Counted from the first letter of the stretch, positions 1-8,448 are shown. The stretch: DNA of 40,038 bases from JAZKBN01 sp040388605 (GCA_040388605.1 JAZKBN010000009.1:1-40038); one strand, 5' to 3'. Numbers and translations are program-made. Notes: generated from the sequence alone by a model not told the origin.

Positions 1-61
1 AGAATCGAACTCATATCTAAAGTTTAGGAAACTTCTATTCTATCCGTTGAACTACGGGGCC
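1..61 (-). tRNA. tRNA-Arg (anticodon CCT), truncated at window edge
   Basis: Read on the minus strand this begins with a 7-base acceptor strand (GGCCCCG), then TA, a D-arm (GTTC...GAAT), an anticodon stem GAAGT/ACTTT enclosing the loop TTCCTAA (anticodon CCT, arginine), a short variable region and the T-arm start GAGTTCGATTCT. The 3' acceptor strand lies beyond base 1, so the gene is incomplete here. Stem pairing was checked by eye (one G-T pair in the anticodon stem). It lies head-on against the end of mutL, separated by about 65 bases. Confidence 0.85.
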
Positions 62-125
62 GAGAATTCAATATGGCCTGCAAAGGTAGCGCTTTTTGCA
101 CCATTTTCAAGCCATATTCTTAGCT

Positions 126-2072
126 TCAGCGCTTCCCGGAACGGAAAATTTCATCAAGGCTTTGGGTATCGAGTATCGATATAGTTGGTACACCATCGGG
201 GCTGTTATGAGGCAGCCTGCAGGAAAACAACCTGTTTACAAGCTCGCGCAGCTCATCCTGGGTATGTTGAGCCTTTCCCTGCATAGAAACACGTTTTGCC
301 AGCGACAGTGCAATACGCTCTCTTTTAGGCACTTTGGTATCTTTATCTTCCTGCAGCCTGTGCAATACCTGGGCGAACAGGTCGCGCTCATCGGTATTGC
401 TTAAGTCTGCAGGTATGCCCCTGAAAACCAAGGCCTGCTTACCCGACACCTCAAACAAAAACCCGAATGCCGCAAATTCCTCCTGCAGCTCTACAGCGGC
501 CCCGAAGTCTGCCCTGCTGAGTTCAAGCGTTTTTGGGAAAAGTACCTGTTGGCTGTGTCCTTTATGCTGCTCGGCTGCGGAAAGAAATTTTTCATACAAA
601 ATGCGTTCTTTGGCTGCCTGCAGGTTTACCATCATCATGCCCGATTTTACCTGGGTAAAAACATAACCCTGGGCCTGCAAAAACACGATATCGCCGGCGA
701 GTGCCGGCCCCTGCTCCTCTTTTGCTTCCGGTAAAAAGCCGCCCTGAACTCCGGTATTTCCCGGCGCCGGCCGTTGTCCCGACATCACAATTCGCGGCTC
801 AGAAAAAGCTTTATTGCCCGCCTCGCTGAAAGGAGACTTCCTCTCGAAAGCCTGTAAAGCCTGCTCGGGGTTATATAGCTTTTCCCAGTTATTAAGGTTA
901 TTGGCTTCTCTTTTGTCCTGGGCTAAGCCGGGCATTCTGCTCATTACTTTACGCTCTCCTGAACCGAAACTCTTTGAAACCTGATCTTTATCTGATGGCT
1001 GCCTTTTCCTGAATTGCTCGGTTTCATATTCCGCCAGTCCCGGTATTTGAACTATGTTGTCAAAATCAAGAGATGGCGCAATATTATTCATACTTAACAT
1101 TCGCCTGATTACTGTCAGTAGAATGGTATAAACAGATCTTTCATCTTCAAACTTGATCTCCGTTTTAGCAGGATGCACGTTTACATCTATATGCTTGGGG
1201 TCAACTTCAAGAAACAATACATAGAACGGGTGCGTTTCAGGCTGCAGCATTTGATCAAAGGCAGTAAGAACGGCATGGTGCAAATATGAGCTCCTGATAA
1301 AGCGGTTGTTGACAAAAAAATACTGCTCCCCTTTTCCCTTTCTTGCATGTTCAGGTTTGCCTACATAGCCCATAATATTTACCTGGTCGGTATCTTCTTT
1401 ACAGGCAATTAATTGTTCACGGTAGCTGTTCCCGAAAATGTCAACTATACGTCGGCTAAGCTTACCGGCTGCAAAATTAATAGGGTCTAAATCATTTTGC
1501 TGCATCCTGAAATGCAATTCAGGATGCGCCAATGCCAGGCGCTGAAATTCTTCTAATATATAGCGCATCTCAACCGAATTACTCTTCAGGAAATTACGCC
1601 TTGCCGGTACGTTGAAAAATAAATTCCTGACAGATATAACGGTTCCGGGCTCGCATGCCGCCGGTTCATGCTCTTTCACTTCACCGCCTTCAATGCGTAC
1701 AAGGGTACCCAGCTCATCGGGCTGCATGCGGGTTTTTAATTCAACCTGCGCAACGGCTGCTATGCTGGTCATGGCCTCACCCCTGAAACCCATGGTACGT
1801 ATGGTATAGAGATCTTCGGTGCTGCGCAGCTTGCTGGTGGCATGCCTGCCAAAGCAGGCCAGGGCATCGTTGAAATTCATGCCTTTGCCGTTGTCAACAA
1901 CCTGTATCAGGCTGCGGCCGGCTTCTTTAACAGTTAAGAAAATACGGGTGGCCCCGGCATCAATGGCATTCTCTACCAGCTCTTTTACCACCGAAGCCGG
2001 ACGCTGCACCACTTCGCCGGCATTAATCTGGTTGGCTACGTGGTCGGGTAAAAGGCGGATAACATCACTCAT
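126..2072 (-). CDS. mutL: DNA mismatch repair protein MutL
   Basis: MutL couples mismatch recognition by MutS to strand processing. The 648-residue protein has the full GHKL ATPase signature: ELVENAIDAG at 31-40 (catalytic Glu), DNGKGM at 60-65 and GFRGEAMTSI at 95-104. A low-complexity linker (about 340-455) and a C-terminal dimerisation domain follow. The place where nicking MutLs carry DQHA(X)2E(X)4E reads VNLQAAKERILYE (from 482), so the Asp and His are replaced while both Glu remain. The terminal motif CPHGRP is also degenerate (SPDGVPTI). The start is the ATG before MSDVIRLLPD, where the family begins. A TATCTTTG -7 element sits about 47 bases upstream. In many Bacteroidota mutL lies next to two rhomboid genes; here those are 11.5 kb away. 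Confidence 0.97.
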   Translation of the reverse strand: MSDVIRLLPDHVANQINAGEVVQRPASVVKELVENAIDAGATRIFLTVKEAGRSLIQVVDNGKGMNFNDALACFGRHATSKLRSTEDLYTIRTMGFRGEAMTSIAAVAQVELKTRMQPDELGTLVRIEGGEVKEHEPAACEPGTVISVRNLFFNVPARRNFLKSNSVEMRYILEEFQRLALAHPELHFRMQQNDLDPINFAAGKLSRRIVDIFGNSYREQLIACKEDTDQVNIMGYVGKPEHARKGKGEQYFFVNNRFIRSSYLHHAVLTAFDQMLQPETHPFYVLFLEVDPKHIDVNVHPAKTEIKFEDERSVYTILLTVIRRMLSMNNIAPSLDFDNIVQIPGLAEYETEQFRKRQPSDKDQVSKSFGSGERKVMSRMPGLAQDKREANNLNNWEKLYNPEQALQAFERKSPFSEAGNKAFSEPRIVMSGQRPAPGNTGVQGGFLPEAKEEQGPALAGDIVFLQAQGYVFTQVKSGMMMVNLQAAKERILYEKFLSAAEQHKGHSQQVLFPKTLELSRADFGAAVELQEEFAAFGFLFEVSGKQALVFRGIPADLSNTDERDLFAQVLHRLQEDKDTKVPKRERIALSLAKRVSMQGKAQHTQDELRELVNRLFSCRLPHNSPDGVPTISILDTQSLDEIFRSGKR

Positions 2073-2118
2073 AGTGCAAATCTGGAGCAGGTACTCTGCC
2101 CGTACAAAGGCAGAAATA

Positions 2119-2126
2119 CAAAGATA
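2119..2126 (-). promoter_or_regulatory. -7 promoter element for mutL
   Basis: The minus strand reads TATCTTTG, an exact match to the Bacteroidota -7 consensus TAnnTTTG, about 47 bases before the mutL start codon. I could not find a convincing -33 TTG at the usual spacing. Confidence 0.5.
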
Positions 2127-2187
2127 AGCAAGCCGGAGGTGAATTATTCTGAAGCCGATTATAATCCCTGGCTTTTATGGTATAAAA

Positions 2188-2510
2188 GGCAGAAGCCGGA
2201 AAACAAAGTTAACCGGCTTGCCATGGTAATCCACCTGCTTCACTATAGAACATAGTGTAAAATCTTTAATGAACGATGCGCTCTTAATTGCTCAGTATTA
2301 GCAGGGAAAAGGCAGAAGCCGGAAACAAGGTAATCCGGCTTGCCATGGTAATCCACCTGCTTCACTATTGAACATAGTGTAAAATCTTTGAACAATGTGT
2401 TTTAATTGGGGCTCAGGGGCGTTTTTGAAGGCATAAGCCGGAAAACATGGTAATCCGGCTTGCCCGACAATCCACCTGCTTCACTGTCCTTTCGGAACAG
2501 TGCTAATCCT
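2188..2510. repeat. Three tandem structured repeats, each with two hairpins
   Basis: Three units begin at 2188, 2311 and 2430 (periods 123 and 119). Each holds hairpin A, AAGCCGG(A)...(T)CCGGCTT (7-8 bp), then the conserved linker ending AATCCACCTGCTT, then hairpin B. Hairpin B is CACTAT/ATAGTG in units 1 and 2, and CACTGT/ACAGTG in unit 3. That A-T to G-C exchange preserves the pairing. Inter-hairpin spacers are less conserved (unit 3 differs most). The block fills the gap between the SPOR-like gene (ending 2523) and mutL. It is not a CRISPR array: units contain no unique spacers of constant length. Function is unknown: it could be a processed 3' UTR, REP-type elements or a small RNA. Confidence 0.8.
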
Positions 2511-2522
2511 CACAATAATGAA

Positions 2523-3632
2523 TCATTTAAAATCCCTTGGGCCGGCCATGCTAATCATACCGGCAGGAATTTTAGAGAAGTCTTCAGGCTCTGCCTCCTG
2601 TTGGGGCGTTGCAGATACCGCTTTCTCCAGTACGTCTTTAATATTTACACGCTTACCGTCTTTGTAGGTAACAATCCAGGCATCATTAACGCCCATTTCG
2701 CGCATGTATTTTTTAAAATTATCTGCTTCCCAATAGTCACCGAAAAAGCCGAGGGTATATTTACGAAGGCCGTCGGGGTCTACTTCGCCGGTAAAATTGC
2801 GGCTGTTGTTCAGGTACTTCTGCAGGTTACGGTTACGAAAAGCACCAATCTGCACTTTAAAAACAACACCTGCGGGTAAAGTTCCAACATTTGCAGTCAC
2901 ACCCATTGGCTCTTTGGCAGTGCCGGCAGCGGCTGTTGTACCGGTGTTGTCTGCTTCAGCATCTTCCCCTGCAGGCTTACGATTTACCGAAGCAGATTTT
3001 ATCAGGTTATTTGCCTTACCGGTTACCCCGGTTGCAGCGGTTTTAGTTTGTGCGGCAACAGTTTGAACAGGCTCTATGCCGGTTGTAACCGGGCTTCCGT
3101 TCAGGTTACCGGTCAGGCTGTTGGTGCCTGCAGGAGCAGCGGCCTGGGCATTATATGCTTTAAGCTTGTTGGCAAAAGCGGGCGAGCTTTTTGCGGCATC
3201 GGCAAGCAGGCCGCTTTGGGTATTGTTCACCATGCGCAGCGAGTCCATTGAAGCCTTGTACCGGGAATTTTCTGCTTTCAGTCCGCTTATTTCGGTCATG
3301 CGGGTATCCATTTCGGCCTGCACTTTGTCAAGTATTTCTTTGTACTTGTCAACGTCTACCTTGAATTGGTCGCGTTCCTGCACCACCTGCTTAAATTCAA
3401 GCGGGGCCATTTTGCTTTTTGCCTTTTTCCAGGCTTTCTCATCCTGCTTTAAATAAGCCTTTTCCTCCTTGGTAAGCACGTGCTTTGCCGTATCGGTTTG
3501 CGCAAATGCACTGCCGAATGTACTGAAAGCCAGTATTCCTGCAACGGCAAGCCCCGGGCGAAAAACCCTGACTGCTGCTATTATTTTTTCGGAAATGACA
3601 ATAAGGGTCCGTATATGCCTGAGAGTGCGCAT
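2523..3632 (-). CDS. Secreted coiled-coil protein with C-terminal SPOR-like domain
   Basis: The 369-residue protein resembles the Bacteroidota family often labelled 'ezrin/radixin/moesin family protein'. An N-terminal hydrophobic segment (about 26-45, ending SAFAQ) looks like a signal peptide preceded by a basic stretch. A charged heptad-rich region (about 55-135) should form a coiled coil. An Ala/Thr/Gly-rich linker follows, then a compact C-terminal domain starting VFKVQIGAF (about 258) with the pattern of SPOR domains, which bind septal peptidoglycan. It probably acts in the periplasm. The start is the first ATG, giving a rather long n-region; no closer ATG gives a complete signal peptide. 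No promoter was recognised in the 231-base gap to fumC. The exact role is unknown. Confidence 0.8.
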   Translation of the reverse strand: MRTLRHIRTLIVISEKIIAAVRVFRPGLAVAGILAFSTFGSAFAQTDTAKHVLTKEEKAYLKQDEKAWKKAKSKMAPLEFKQVVQERDQFKVDVDKYKEILDKVQAEMDTRMTEISGLKAENSRYKASMDSLRMVNNTQSGLLADAAKSSPAFANKLKAYNAQAAAPAGTNSLTGNLNGSPVTTGIEPVQTVAAQTKTAATGVTGKANNLIKSASVNRKPAGEDAEADNTGTTAAAGTAKEPMGVTANVGTLPAGVVFKVQIGAFRNRNLQKYLNNSRNFTGEVDPDGLRKYTLGFFGDYWEADNFKKYMREMGVNDAWIVTYKDGKRVNIKDVLEKAVSATPQQEAEPEDFSKIPAGMISMAGPRDFK

Positions 3633-3863
3633 AAATTAGATTTATTTAATATGGTACAGAATTATTTTCCTAAGGCTCCCGTCTTGTGTATTTGCTCATC
3701 CGGGATTGGCAACAATGGTTTTAATGTAATATTCATGCAGAGGCATGGTAAGTATATTTTCAAAAGGCAAAGCATTCCACCCCCTGCCGAAAATTGTATT
3801 TTTCAGGGCAGGCCGGTAATTGCCTTAAATTCTTTTAATGGTGTTGCCTTTTAACCGAAAGCC

Positions 3864-5270
3864 TTAGCTGAGGCTTCCAATCATATCTTCGGGTTTAACC
3901 CAGGCGTCAAATTGCTCGCTGGTAAGGTAACCAAGCTCAAGGGCTGCTGCGCGTAAAGAGCTTCCTCCCTTATGTGCTTTCTTGGCTATGGATGCCGCTT
4001 TTTCATAACCGATATGGGTATTGAGCGCGGTAACCAGCATGAGCGAGTTCTCCAAATTATCTTTCAGGCGGCTGTAATTTGGCTCAATGCCAACTGCACA
4101 GTGGTCGTTGAAAGACTCTGATGCATCGCCAACAAGGCGGGCGGCCATCAGCAGGTTAAATATGATTACGGGCTTGAAAACATTGAGCTCGAAGTGTCCG
4201 TTCATGCCGCCGATTGTGATGGCTGCATCGTTACCAACCACCTGCGCGCAAACCATGGTGAGGGCTTCGCATTGGGTGGGGTTTACTTTGCCGGGCATTA
4301 TGCTGCTTCCGGGTTCGTTTTCAGGAATAAGTATTTCGCCTATGCCGCTGCGGGGTCCGCTGGCAAGCAGGCGCACATCGTTCGCTATTTTCATCAGCGA
4401 TACCGCCAATTGCTTCAGCGCCCCTGATGTTTCAACCATGGCATCGTGCGAGGCCAGGGCTTCAAATTTATTTTCGGCGGTTACAAAAGGGTGACCGGCC
4501 AGCTCTGCTATCTTTTTGGCTACCAGTACATCGTAGCCTTTGGGGGTATTAATGCCGGTGCCTACGGCTGTGCCGCCCAATGCCAGTTCGGCAAGGTGGG
4601 CCAATGTGTTCCGTAGCGCCCTGAGGCCATGGTCAAGCTGGGAAACATAGCCTGAAAACTCCTGGCCCAGGGTTAACGGGGTCGCATCCATCAGGTGGGT
4701 ACGACCTATCTTCACTACACCTGCAAATGCTTTAGCCTTCCCGTCCAGCGTCTCACGCAGCTTCAGCACTTTGGGAATAGTCTGTTCAGCTATCAACTTA
4801 TAGGCTGCAATGTGCATGGCAGTGGGAAAAGTATCGTTGCTGCTTTGGCTTTTGTTAACGTCGTCGTTAGCGTGCAGCACTTTTTTCTCGTCAAGAAGAT
4901 TGCCGCCGTTGAGCACATGGGCACGGTTGGCAACCACCTCGTTAACATTCATATTACTTTGTGTACCGCTGCCTGTTTGCCAAACCACAAGGGGGAACTC
5001 ATCGGCAAGAGCGCCGGTAAGAATCTCGTCGCAAACCCTGCCTATAAGCTCGGTCTTTTCGGCAGAAAGTACGCCTAACTCATTGTTAGCCAATGCGGCT
5101 GCTTTCTTAAGAATGGCAAATGCCGATATTACTTCCGTGGGCATCAGGTGCCCGCCTATTGTAAAATTCTCTTTGGAACGCTGAGTTTGCGCACCCCAGT
5201 AACGATGTGCCGGAACATTTACCGGGCCCATGGTATCTTTTTCGATGCGGAATTCAGTATTTTGCGCCAT
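3864..5270 (-). CDS. fumC: Class II fumarate hydratase
   Basis: This enzyme reversibly hydrates fumarate to L-malate in the TCA cycle. The 468-residue length is standard for oxygen-stable, iron-free class II fumarases. The N-terminus (MGPVNVPAHRYWGAQTQRS), the substrate-site segment GRTHLMDATPLTLGQEF and the superfamily signature GSSIMPGKVNP are all intact. It is distinguished from aspartase and argininosuccinate lyase by the near-complete FumC pattern around these motifs. The ATG begins MAQNTEFRIEKDTMG as in relatives. A TAAATTTG -7-like element lies on the minus strand at 5409-5416, giving a leader of about 130 bases. The gene appears monocistronic: the next gene starts 231 bases downstream. 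Confidence 0.97.
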   Translation of the reverse strand: MAQNTEFRIEKDTMGPVNVPAHRYWGAQTQRSKENFTIGGHLMPTEVISAFAILKKAAALANNELGVLSAEKTELIGRVCDEILTGALADEFPLVVWQTGSGTQSNMNVNEVVANRAHVLNGGNLLDEKKVLHANDDVNKSQSSNDTFPTAMHIAAYKLIAEQTIPKVLKLRETLDGKAKAFAGVVKIGRTHLMDATPLTLGQEFSGYVSQLDHGLRALRNTLAHLAELALGGTAVGTGINTPKGYDVLVAKKIAELAGHPFVTAENKFEALASHDAMVETSGALKQLAVSLMKIANDVRLLASGPRSGIGEILIPENEPGSSIMPGKVNPTQCEALTMVCAQVVGNDAAITIGGMNGHFELNVFKPVIIFNLLMAARLVGDASESFNDHCAVGIEPNYSRLKDNLENSLMLVTALNTHIGYEKAASIAKKAHKGGSSLRAAALELGYLTSEQFDAWVKPEDMIGSLS

Positions 5271-5470
5271 TGTGATTTTAGTATTTAATGCAGATGGTTA
5301 ATGTTTCCCATGCCTTTGATTTGGCCTGCCGGTTTTAAAGCCGAACCCTTACAGGAAGTATTACTTTAATTGAACGTTGTAAATATCCGCAAGATAAAAC
5401 GATTAAAGCAAATTTATTTAATAAAAGAATTAGGTAAAGCCATTTAACACACTGTAAAACAACGTATTAA
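5271..5470. other. fumC upstream region, AT-rich, no gene seen
   Basis: About 200 bases without a convincing ORF. The minus strand carries a possible fumC -7 element (TAAATTTG, 5416-5409). No hairpins or repeats were noticed. Confidence 0.4.
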
Positions 5471-5749
5471 ATGAAAAAATATTTTTTTATTGTTGCGGTC
5501 AATTACCCCGGTTTTCATGGAGCTTATAAAACTTACGACCTGTAAAAGGCGAAAAAATGGTTTGTTGCCAAGGTAAAAGCACTCGATTTTGGGTTTAACA
5601 GCGGGCTGTATCGACTTCGGTTTTGAACAGTCTTAACACAGGGAAACACCCGAAATCGGAAAGTCTTTTGCTGGATAAATACCGGGCAACAGGAAATACT
5701 TTCTAAAGGCTTAAAACCATATTCCCCTGAAAACCAACTCCGGGAATGA
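5471..5749 (+). pseudogene. Possible decayed gene fragment with GT2-like N-terminus
   Basis: From ATG 5471 one frame runs 92 codons to a TGA at 5747-5749, interrupted only by TAA at 5543 and one TGA further on. It starts MKKYFFIVAVNYPGF, which resembles the first beta strand of family 2 glycosyltransferases (IVAVNYNG). Later segments such as DFGFNSGLY and KGLKPYSPENQLRE have a protein-like composition. I infer a degenerate glycosyltransferase remnant next to a mobile repeat, but in AT-rich intergenic DNA this could be chance. Confidence 0.3.
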
Positions 5750-5790
5750 ACGGGTTAGTAATTTTGAGGCAAGTAAATATGACTTATTTA

Positions 5791-6024
5791 ACGTGAATTC
5801 GGGTTAAGGAAATAATGGCTCGTATTTAGGCTGGGCGCCTCAATCGCCGGCGCATGGCTTGCCTTTTCAGGCTAAAAATAGAAACTTTTGGCCCGGCGCT
5901 TCGCTTCTAAATCGCGCGAAAAGCGCGATTTACCAAAACTTTCAAATATTTTTATCCTGAAAAGGCGGGGATTTCCAACGGGTAGAGCGATTTTCTTTCA
6001 AAATCCCTTATCCCGAATTCACGT
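5791..6024 (+). mobile_element. MITE-like palindromic element, copy 1
   Basis: A 234-base element with terminal inverted repeats: the left end ACGTGAATTCGGGTTAAGG and the complement of the right end agree at 18 of 19 positions. It is flanked by direct TATTTA on both sides, a likely target-site duplication. Inside are a subterminal inverted repeat (GCCTTTTCAGG...CCTGAAAAGGC) and a central perfect hairpin, TAAATCGCGC/GCGCGATTTA. No transposase is encoded. A second copy in the opposite orientation lies at 20892-21124, over 90% identical by eye. It sits 50 bases after the nadV stop and may also serve as its terminator. Confidence 0.85.
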
Positions 6025-6073
6025 TATTTAATAACAATTATATTTTTACTTACACAAAACCCTTGCAACGCCA

Positions 6074-7552
6074 TCAGTTAAAACTGCCTGCCACCCTTGC
6101 CCTGATTTCAGTTAACGATGTGGTATTGCTGAATTTACCGTCGGCGTAAATAAGCTGCAGAGCCCCTGTGTTTTCTTCCTCCCATGTACATTCGTCGATT
6201 AGCGTAAACGAGGTTTCGGTTTTCATAACCTTAATCAGCCCCTTTGCCGATTTTTTTGTTCCGTCGTCTGTTACAGGGTTTTTGAAAATGTTTCTTTGTT
6301 CCCCGTTTATTTCAACAAAGGTGGCTTTGCAGGCAAGGCCTAAAGTATCGCGGGTATTGAATGTATATGTAAAGCTTCCTATGCCAAAAACCACGTTGCT
6401 GCTTGCAAAACCTTTGGCTGCCAGGCGGGCGCAGATGCTGTCGGCCAATTGCAGGGTTATGCTGTCGCCGTAAATTACGCCTATGTGCGGGTCCAGCACC
6501 TTATAGCCTGCTGCATTCACAGTGCCGCCGAATACTTCCCAAAGCAACTCAACCACGCCTTTATCTGCAGGTGATTCACCGCCTTCAGTGGTATCAAGCT
6601 TATTGGTATTGAGTCCGCAAACAATATCGGCCGGGTTGCCTGAATCAGGACGTATGACCAGCTTACCGTTACGGGCCAGCACAATTTCTTTCAGGGCAGG
6701 CAGGTACACAGTAATTACCTTCCATAAATCCCAGGTATCTGACACCACCGATAATACGCCTGCCGGATAAAGTGTAAGCAGCCTCTGAAACGTTTCCTGC
6801 TCCGATTCCTTAGAGCCCGCGCACATAACACTGTGCTCCGATGCCGGAACCGAGCCTACCACGAAACCTGTTTCGTTATAATATTTCCTTGCCCCGTAAA
6901 TCACGGGCAGTGTATCTGAACCCATAAAACATGTGGCATGCCCAAGGCCCGACGATATAGCCGCTTCAACAGAATCCATGCCGCGCATCGAAAAATCGTG
7001 CCCCTGCCAGTTCAGGAAACCTATATTTTCGGGGTCCGTTTTTTCAAGCCAGGCTTTTTGCACTTTTAAATATTGGTAAGCAATGGTTGCCGATGTAAGT
7101 GGTTTCCAAAGCATGTTGGAAATAATGGTTTCCAGGTAATTAGGTATCCAATAAAAGTCTTTATGGGTGTTGTATATAGTGAGCACCGGTACTTTAAACG
7201 GTACCAGACTACCTTCCTCTATGGCTTTTACAACAATGGGCAGGTAGCCGAGATCGTGCAGGGCAGCAATGTGGTCAACATTGTATTCTGCACCCAGGTA
7301 CATGGTAAGCTCGGCTGCAATTTCGCTGATTACCTGTGCCTTGGGCTGTTTAAAAAAATACAGATCAAATATTTCGTGTAGTTGCTTAACCACCATTTGT
7401 TGCCCGAAGGATACAACTTTATCGGTGCCCGGCAGCGCATATTTGCTGCTTCGCGGTGTAAAGTTCGAATACACAAGCGTTGTACCTTCGGGGTACATAA
7501 TATGATGGCTTGTTTTATAACCGTCTGTAAGCAGGAAGGGGTTAATGTGCAT
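6074..7552 (-). CDS. nadV: Nicotinamide phosphoribosyltransferase (NAMPT/NadV)
   Basis: This enzyme joins nicotinamide to PRPP to give NMN for NAD+ salvage. The 492-residue protein has the NAMPT signature set: HDFSMRG (F187, R190; base stacking and phosphate contacts), GSDT with D213, the autophosphorylated-type histidine H240 in SVPASEHS, RPDSGNP (R301, D303) and a later YGDS. The glycine loop reads FGIGSF, as in bacterial NadV, rather than the animal FGSGGG. The ATG start gives MHINPFLLTDGYKTSHH, colinear with the family. It lies 38 bases after the Prs-like gene and shares its promoter. An alternative is the ADP-ribose-using phage-type paralogue (Namat), which primary motifs cannot exclude. 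Confidence 0.93.
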   Translation of the reverse strand: MHINPFLLTDGYKTSHHIMYPEGTTLVYSNFTPRSSKYALPGTDKVVSFGQQMVVKQLHEIFDLYFFKQPKAQVISEIAAELTMYLGAEYNVDHIAALHDLGYLPIVVKAIEEGSLVPFKVPVLTIYNTHKDFYWIPNYLETIISNMLWKPLTSATIAYQYLKVQKAWLEKTDPENIGFLNWQGHDFSMRGMDSVEAAISSGLGHATCFMGSDTLPVIYGARKYYNETGFVVGSVPASEHSVMCAGSKESEQETFQRLLTLYPAGVLSVVSDTWDLWKVITVYLPALKEIVLARNGKLVIRPDSGNPADIVCGLNTNKLDTTEGGESPADKGVVELLWEVFGGTVNAAGYKVLDPHIGVIYGDSITLQLADSICARLAAKGFASSNVVFGIGSFTYTFNTRDTLGLACKATFVEINGEQRNIFKNPVTDDGTKKSAKGLIKVMKTETSFTLIDECTWEEENTGALQLIYADGKFSNTTSLTEIRARVAGSFN

Positions 7553-7590
7553 ATATTGATTGGCTCTTTCAGGCGCCTGTTGCTTCAGTA

Positions 7591-8448
7591 TTAAAATATG
7601 TTGAACTGTATAATTCTGCCCTGCAATGCCGGGTCGGCGGTATCAATGGCTTTATAAGAATCAGTGGTGAATACCTGCTCAAAATTATTGAGCAAAGCAT
7701 TGAAACCGTTGCTGAATATGCCATGCGTAATAATAAGATACAGTTTTGCAGCAGGTTTGGCAGCTTTCAGTATTTGGGCAAGGTTCGTAAAAGTTCTGCC
7801 GCCGTCGCAAATATCGTCAACAATTATATATCGCATGTCGTCGGCTTCGGGCAGGTTAAATATTTCTGTATTAGAAATATTGCCGTTTACATCCCTTGTT
7901 TTTGTGGCTACGCTTACCTGCTTTATGTTAAATTTATCAGCTGTTTTATTTACCTTTTTTACAGCGCCGTTATCGGGCGCCAGCAGGCATACATTATCAT
8001 AAGGCGGCAGCAGGTTCATAGCAGCCAGCGATGCTTCAAACAGCACGCTGTTATCCTGCTTCCTGAAATTATTGAGACATGCTTCCAGCACATCGCTGTG
8101 GGGGTCCAGGGTTGTAACCGAGTTATAATGCTGTGCGTTAATAATGGGGCATATTACCTGTTTCAGGTAGTTTACCCCGTTTTCAGTAAAAGCCCTGTCA
8201 GATCTGGCACCCAGGAAATAGGGAATATAAACATCTGTTTCTTTAAAGCCCTGGTTCCTGAGCATTGCCGTGGCGCAAAGCAAAATCTCAAGGTCAATGA
8301 AAGAATTGAGGCGCGTTTTTATAGTTACAGGCTGTGGTTCCTCAGGCATTTGCCCTGTAAGCTCCACCCCTGATTGGCCATCGGGGAAACGGTTAATTTT
8401 ATAAGCAATATCAGAATTCCCGGCATTGGCCAGGTTTAGTGTAATCAT
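7591..8448 (-). CDS. Ribose-phosphate pyrophosphokinase-like protein (NadV partner)
   Basis: This is a PRPP-synthetase family member, expected to transfer pyrophosphate from ATP to ribose-5-phosphate. At 285 residues it is shorter than canonical Prs (about 310-320). Conserved points are FPDGQ (21-25), the ATP-site region PYFLGARSDRAF (76-87), APDNGAVKK (157-165) and the PRPP loop VDDICDGGRT (210-219). It departs from housekeeping Prs at DPHSDV (115-120), where the metal/ATP loop normally reads DLHAxQIQGFF, and at GARSDR versus YARQDR. It is the first gene of the operon with nadV, so it probably supplies PRPP, or a related pyrophosphorylated sugar, directly to NadV. A clear promoter lies about 85 bases upstream. 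Confidence 0.88.
   Translation of the reverse strand: MITLNLANAGNSDIAYKINRFPDGQSGVELTGQMPEEPQPVTIKTRLNSFIDLEILLCATAMLRNQGFKETDVYIPYFLGARSDRAFTENGVNYLKQVICPIINAQHYNSVTTLDPHSDVLEACLNNFRKQDNSVLFEASLAAMNLLPPYDNVCLLAPDNGAVKKVNKTADKFNIKQVSVATKTRDVNGNISNTEIFNLPEADDMRYIIVDDICDGGRTFTNLAQILKAAKPAAKLYLIITHGIFSNGFNALLNNFEQVFTTDSYKAIDTADPALQGRIIQFNIF

Noticed and set aside
2188..2510. Tandem repeats as a CRISPR array
   Set aside because: Only three units, about 120 bases each, with homologous rather than unique spacers and no cas genes nearby.
7723..8373. 216-codon open frame antisense to the Prs-like gene
   Set aside because: The opposite strand encodes a clear Prs-family protein. The antisense translation is Cys/Tyr-rich and typical of a shadow frame.
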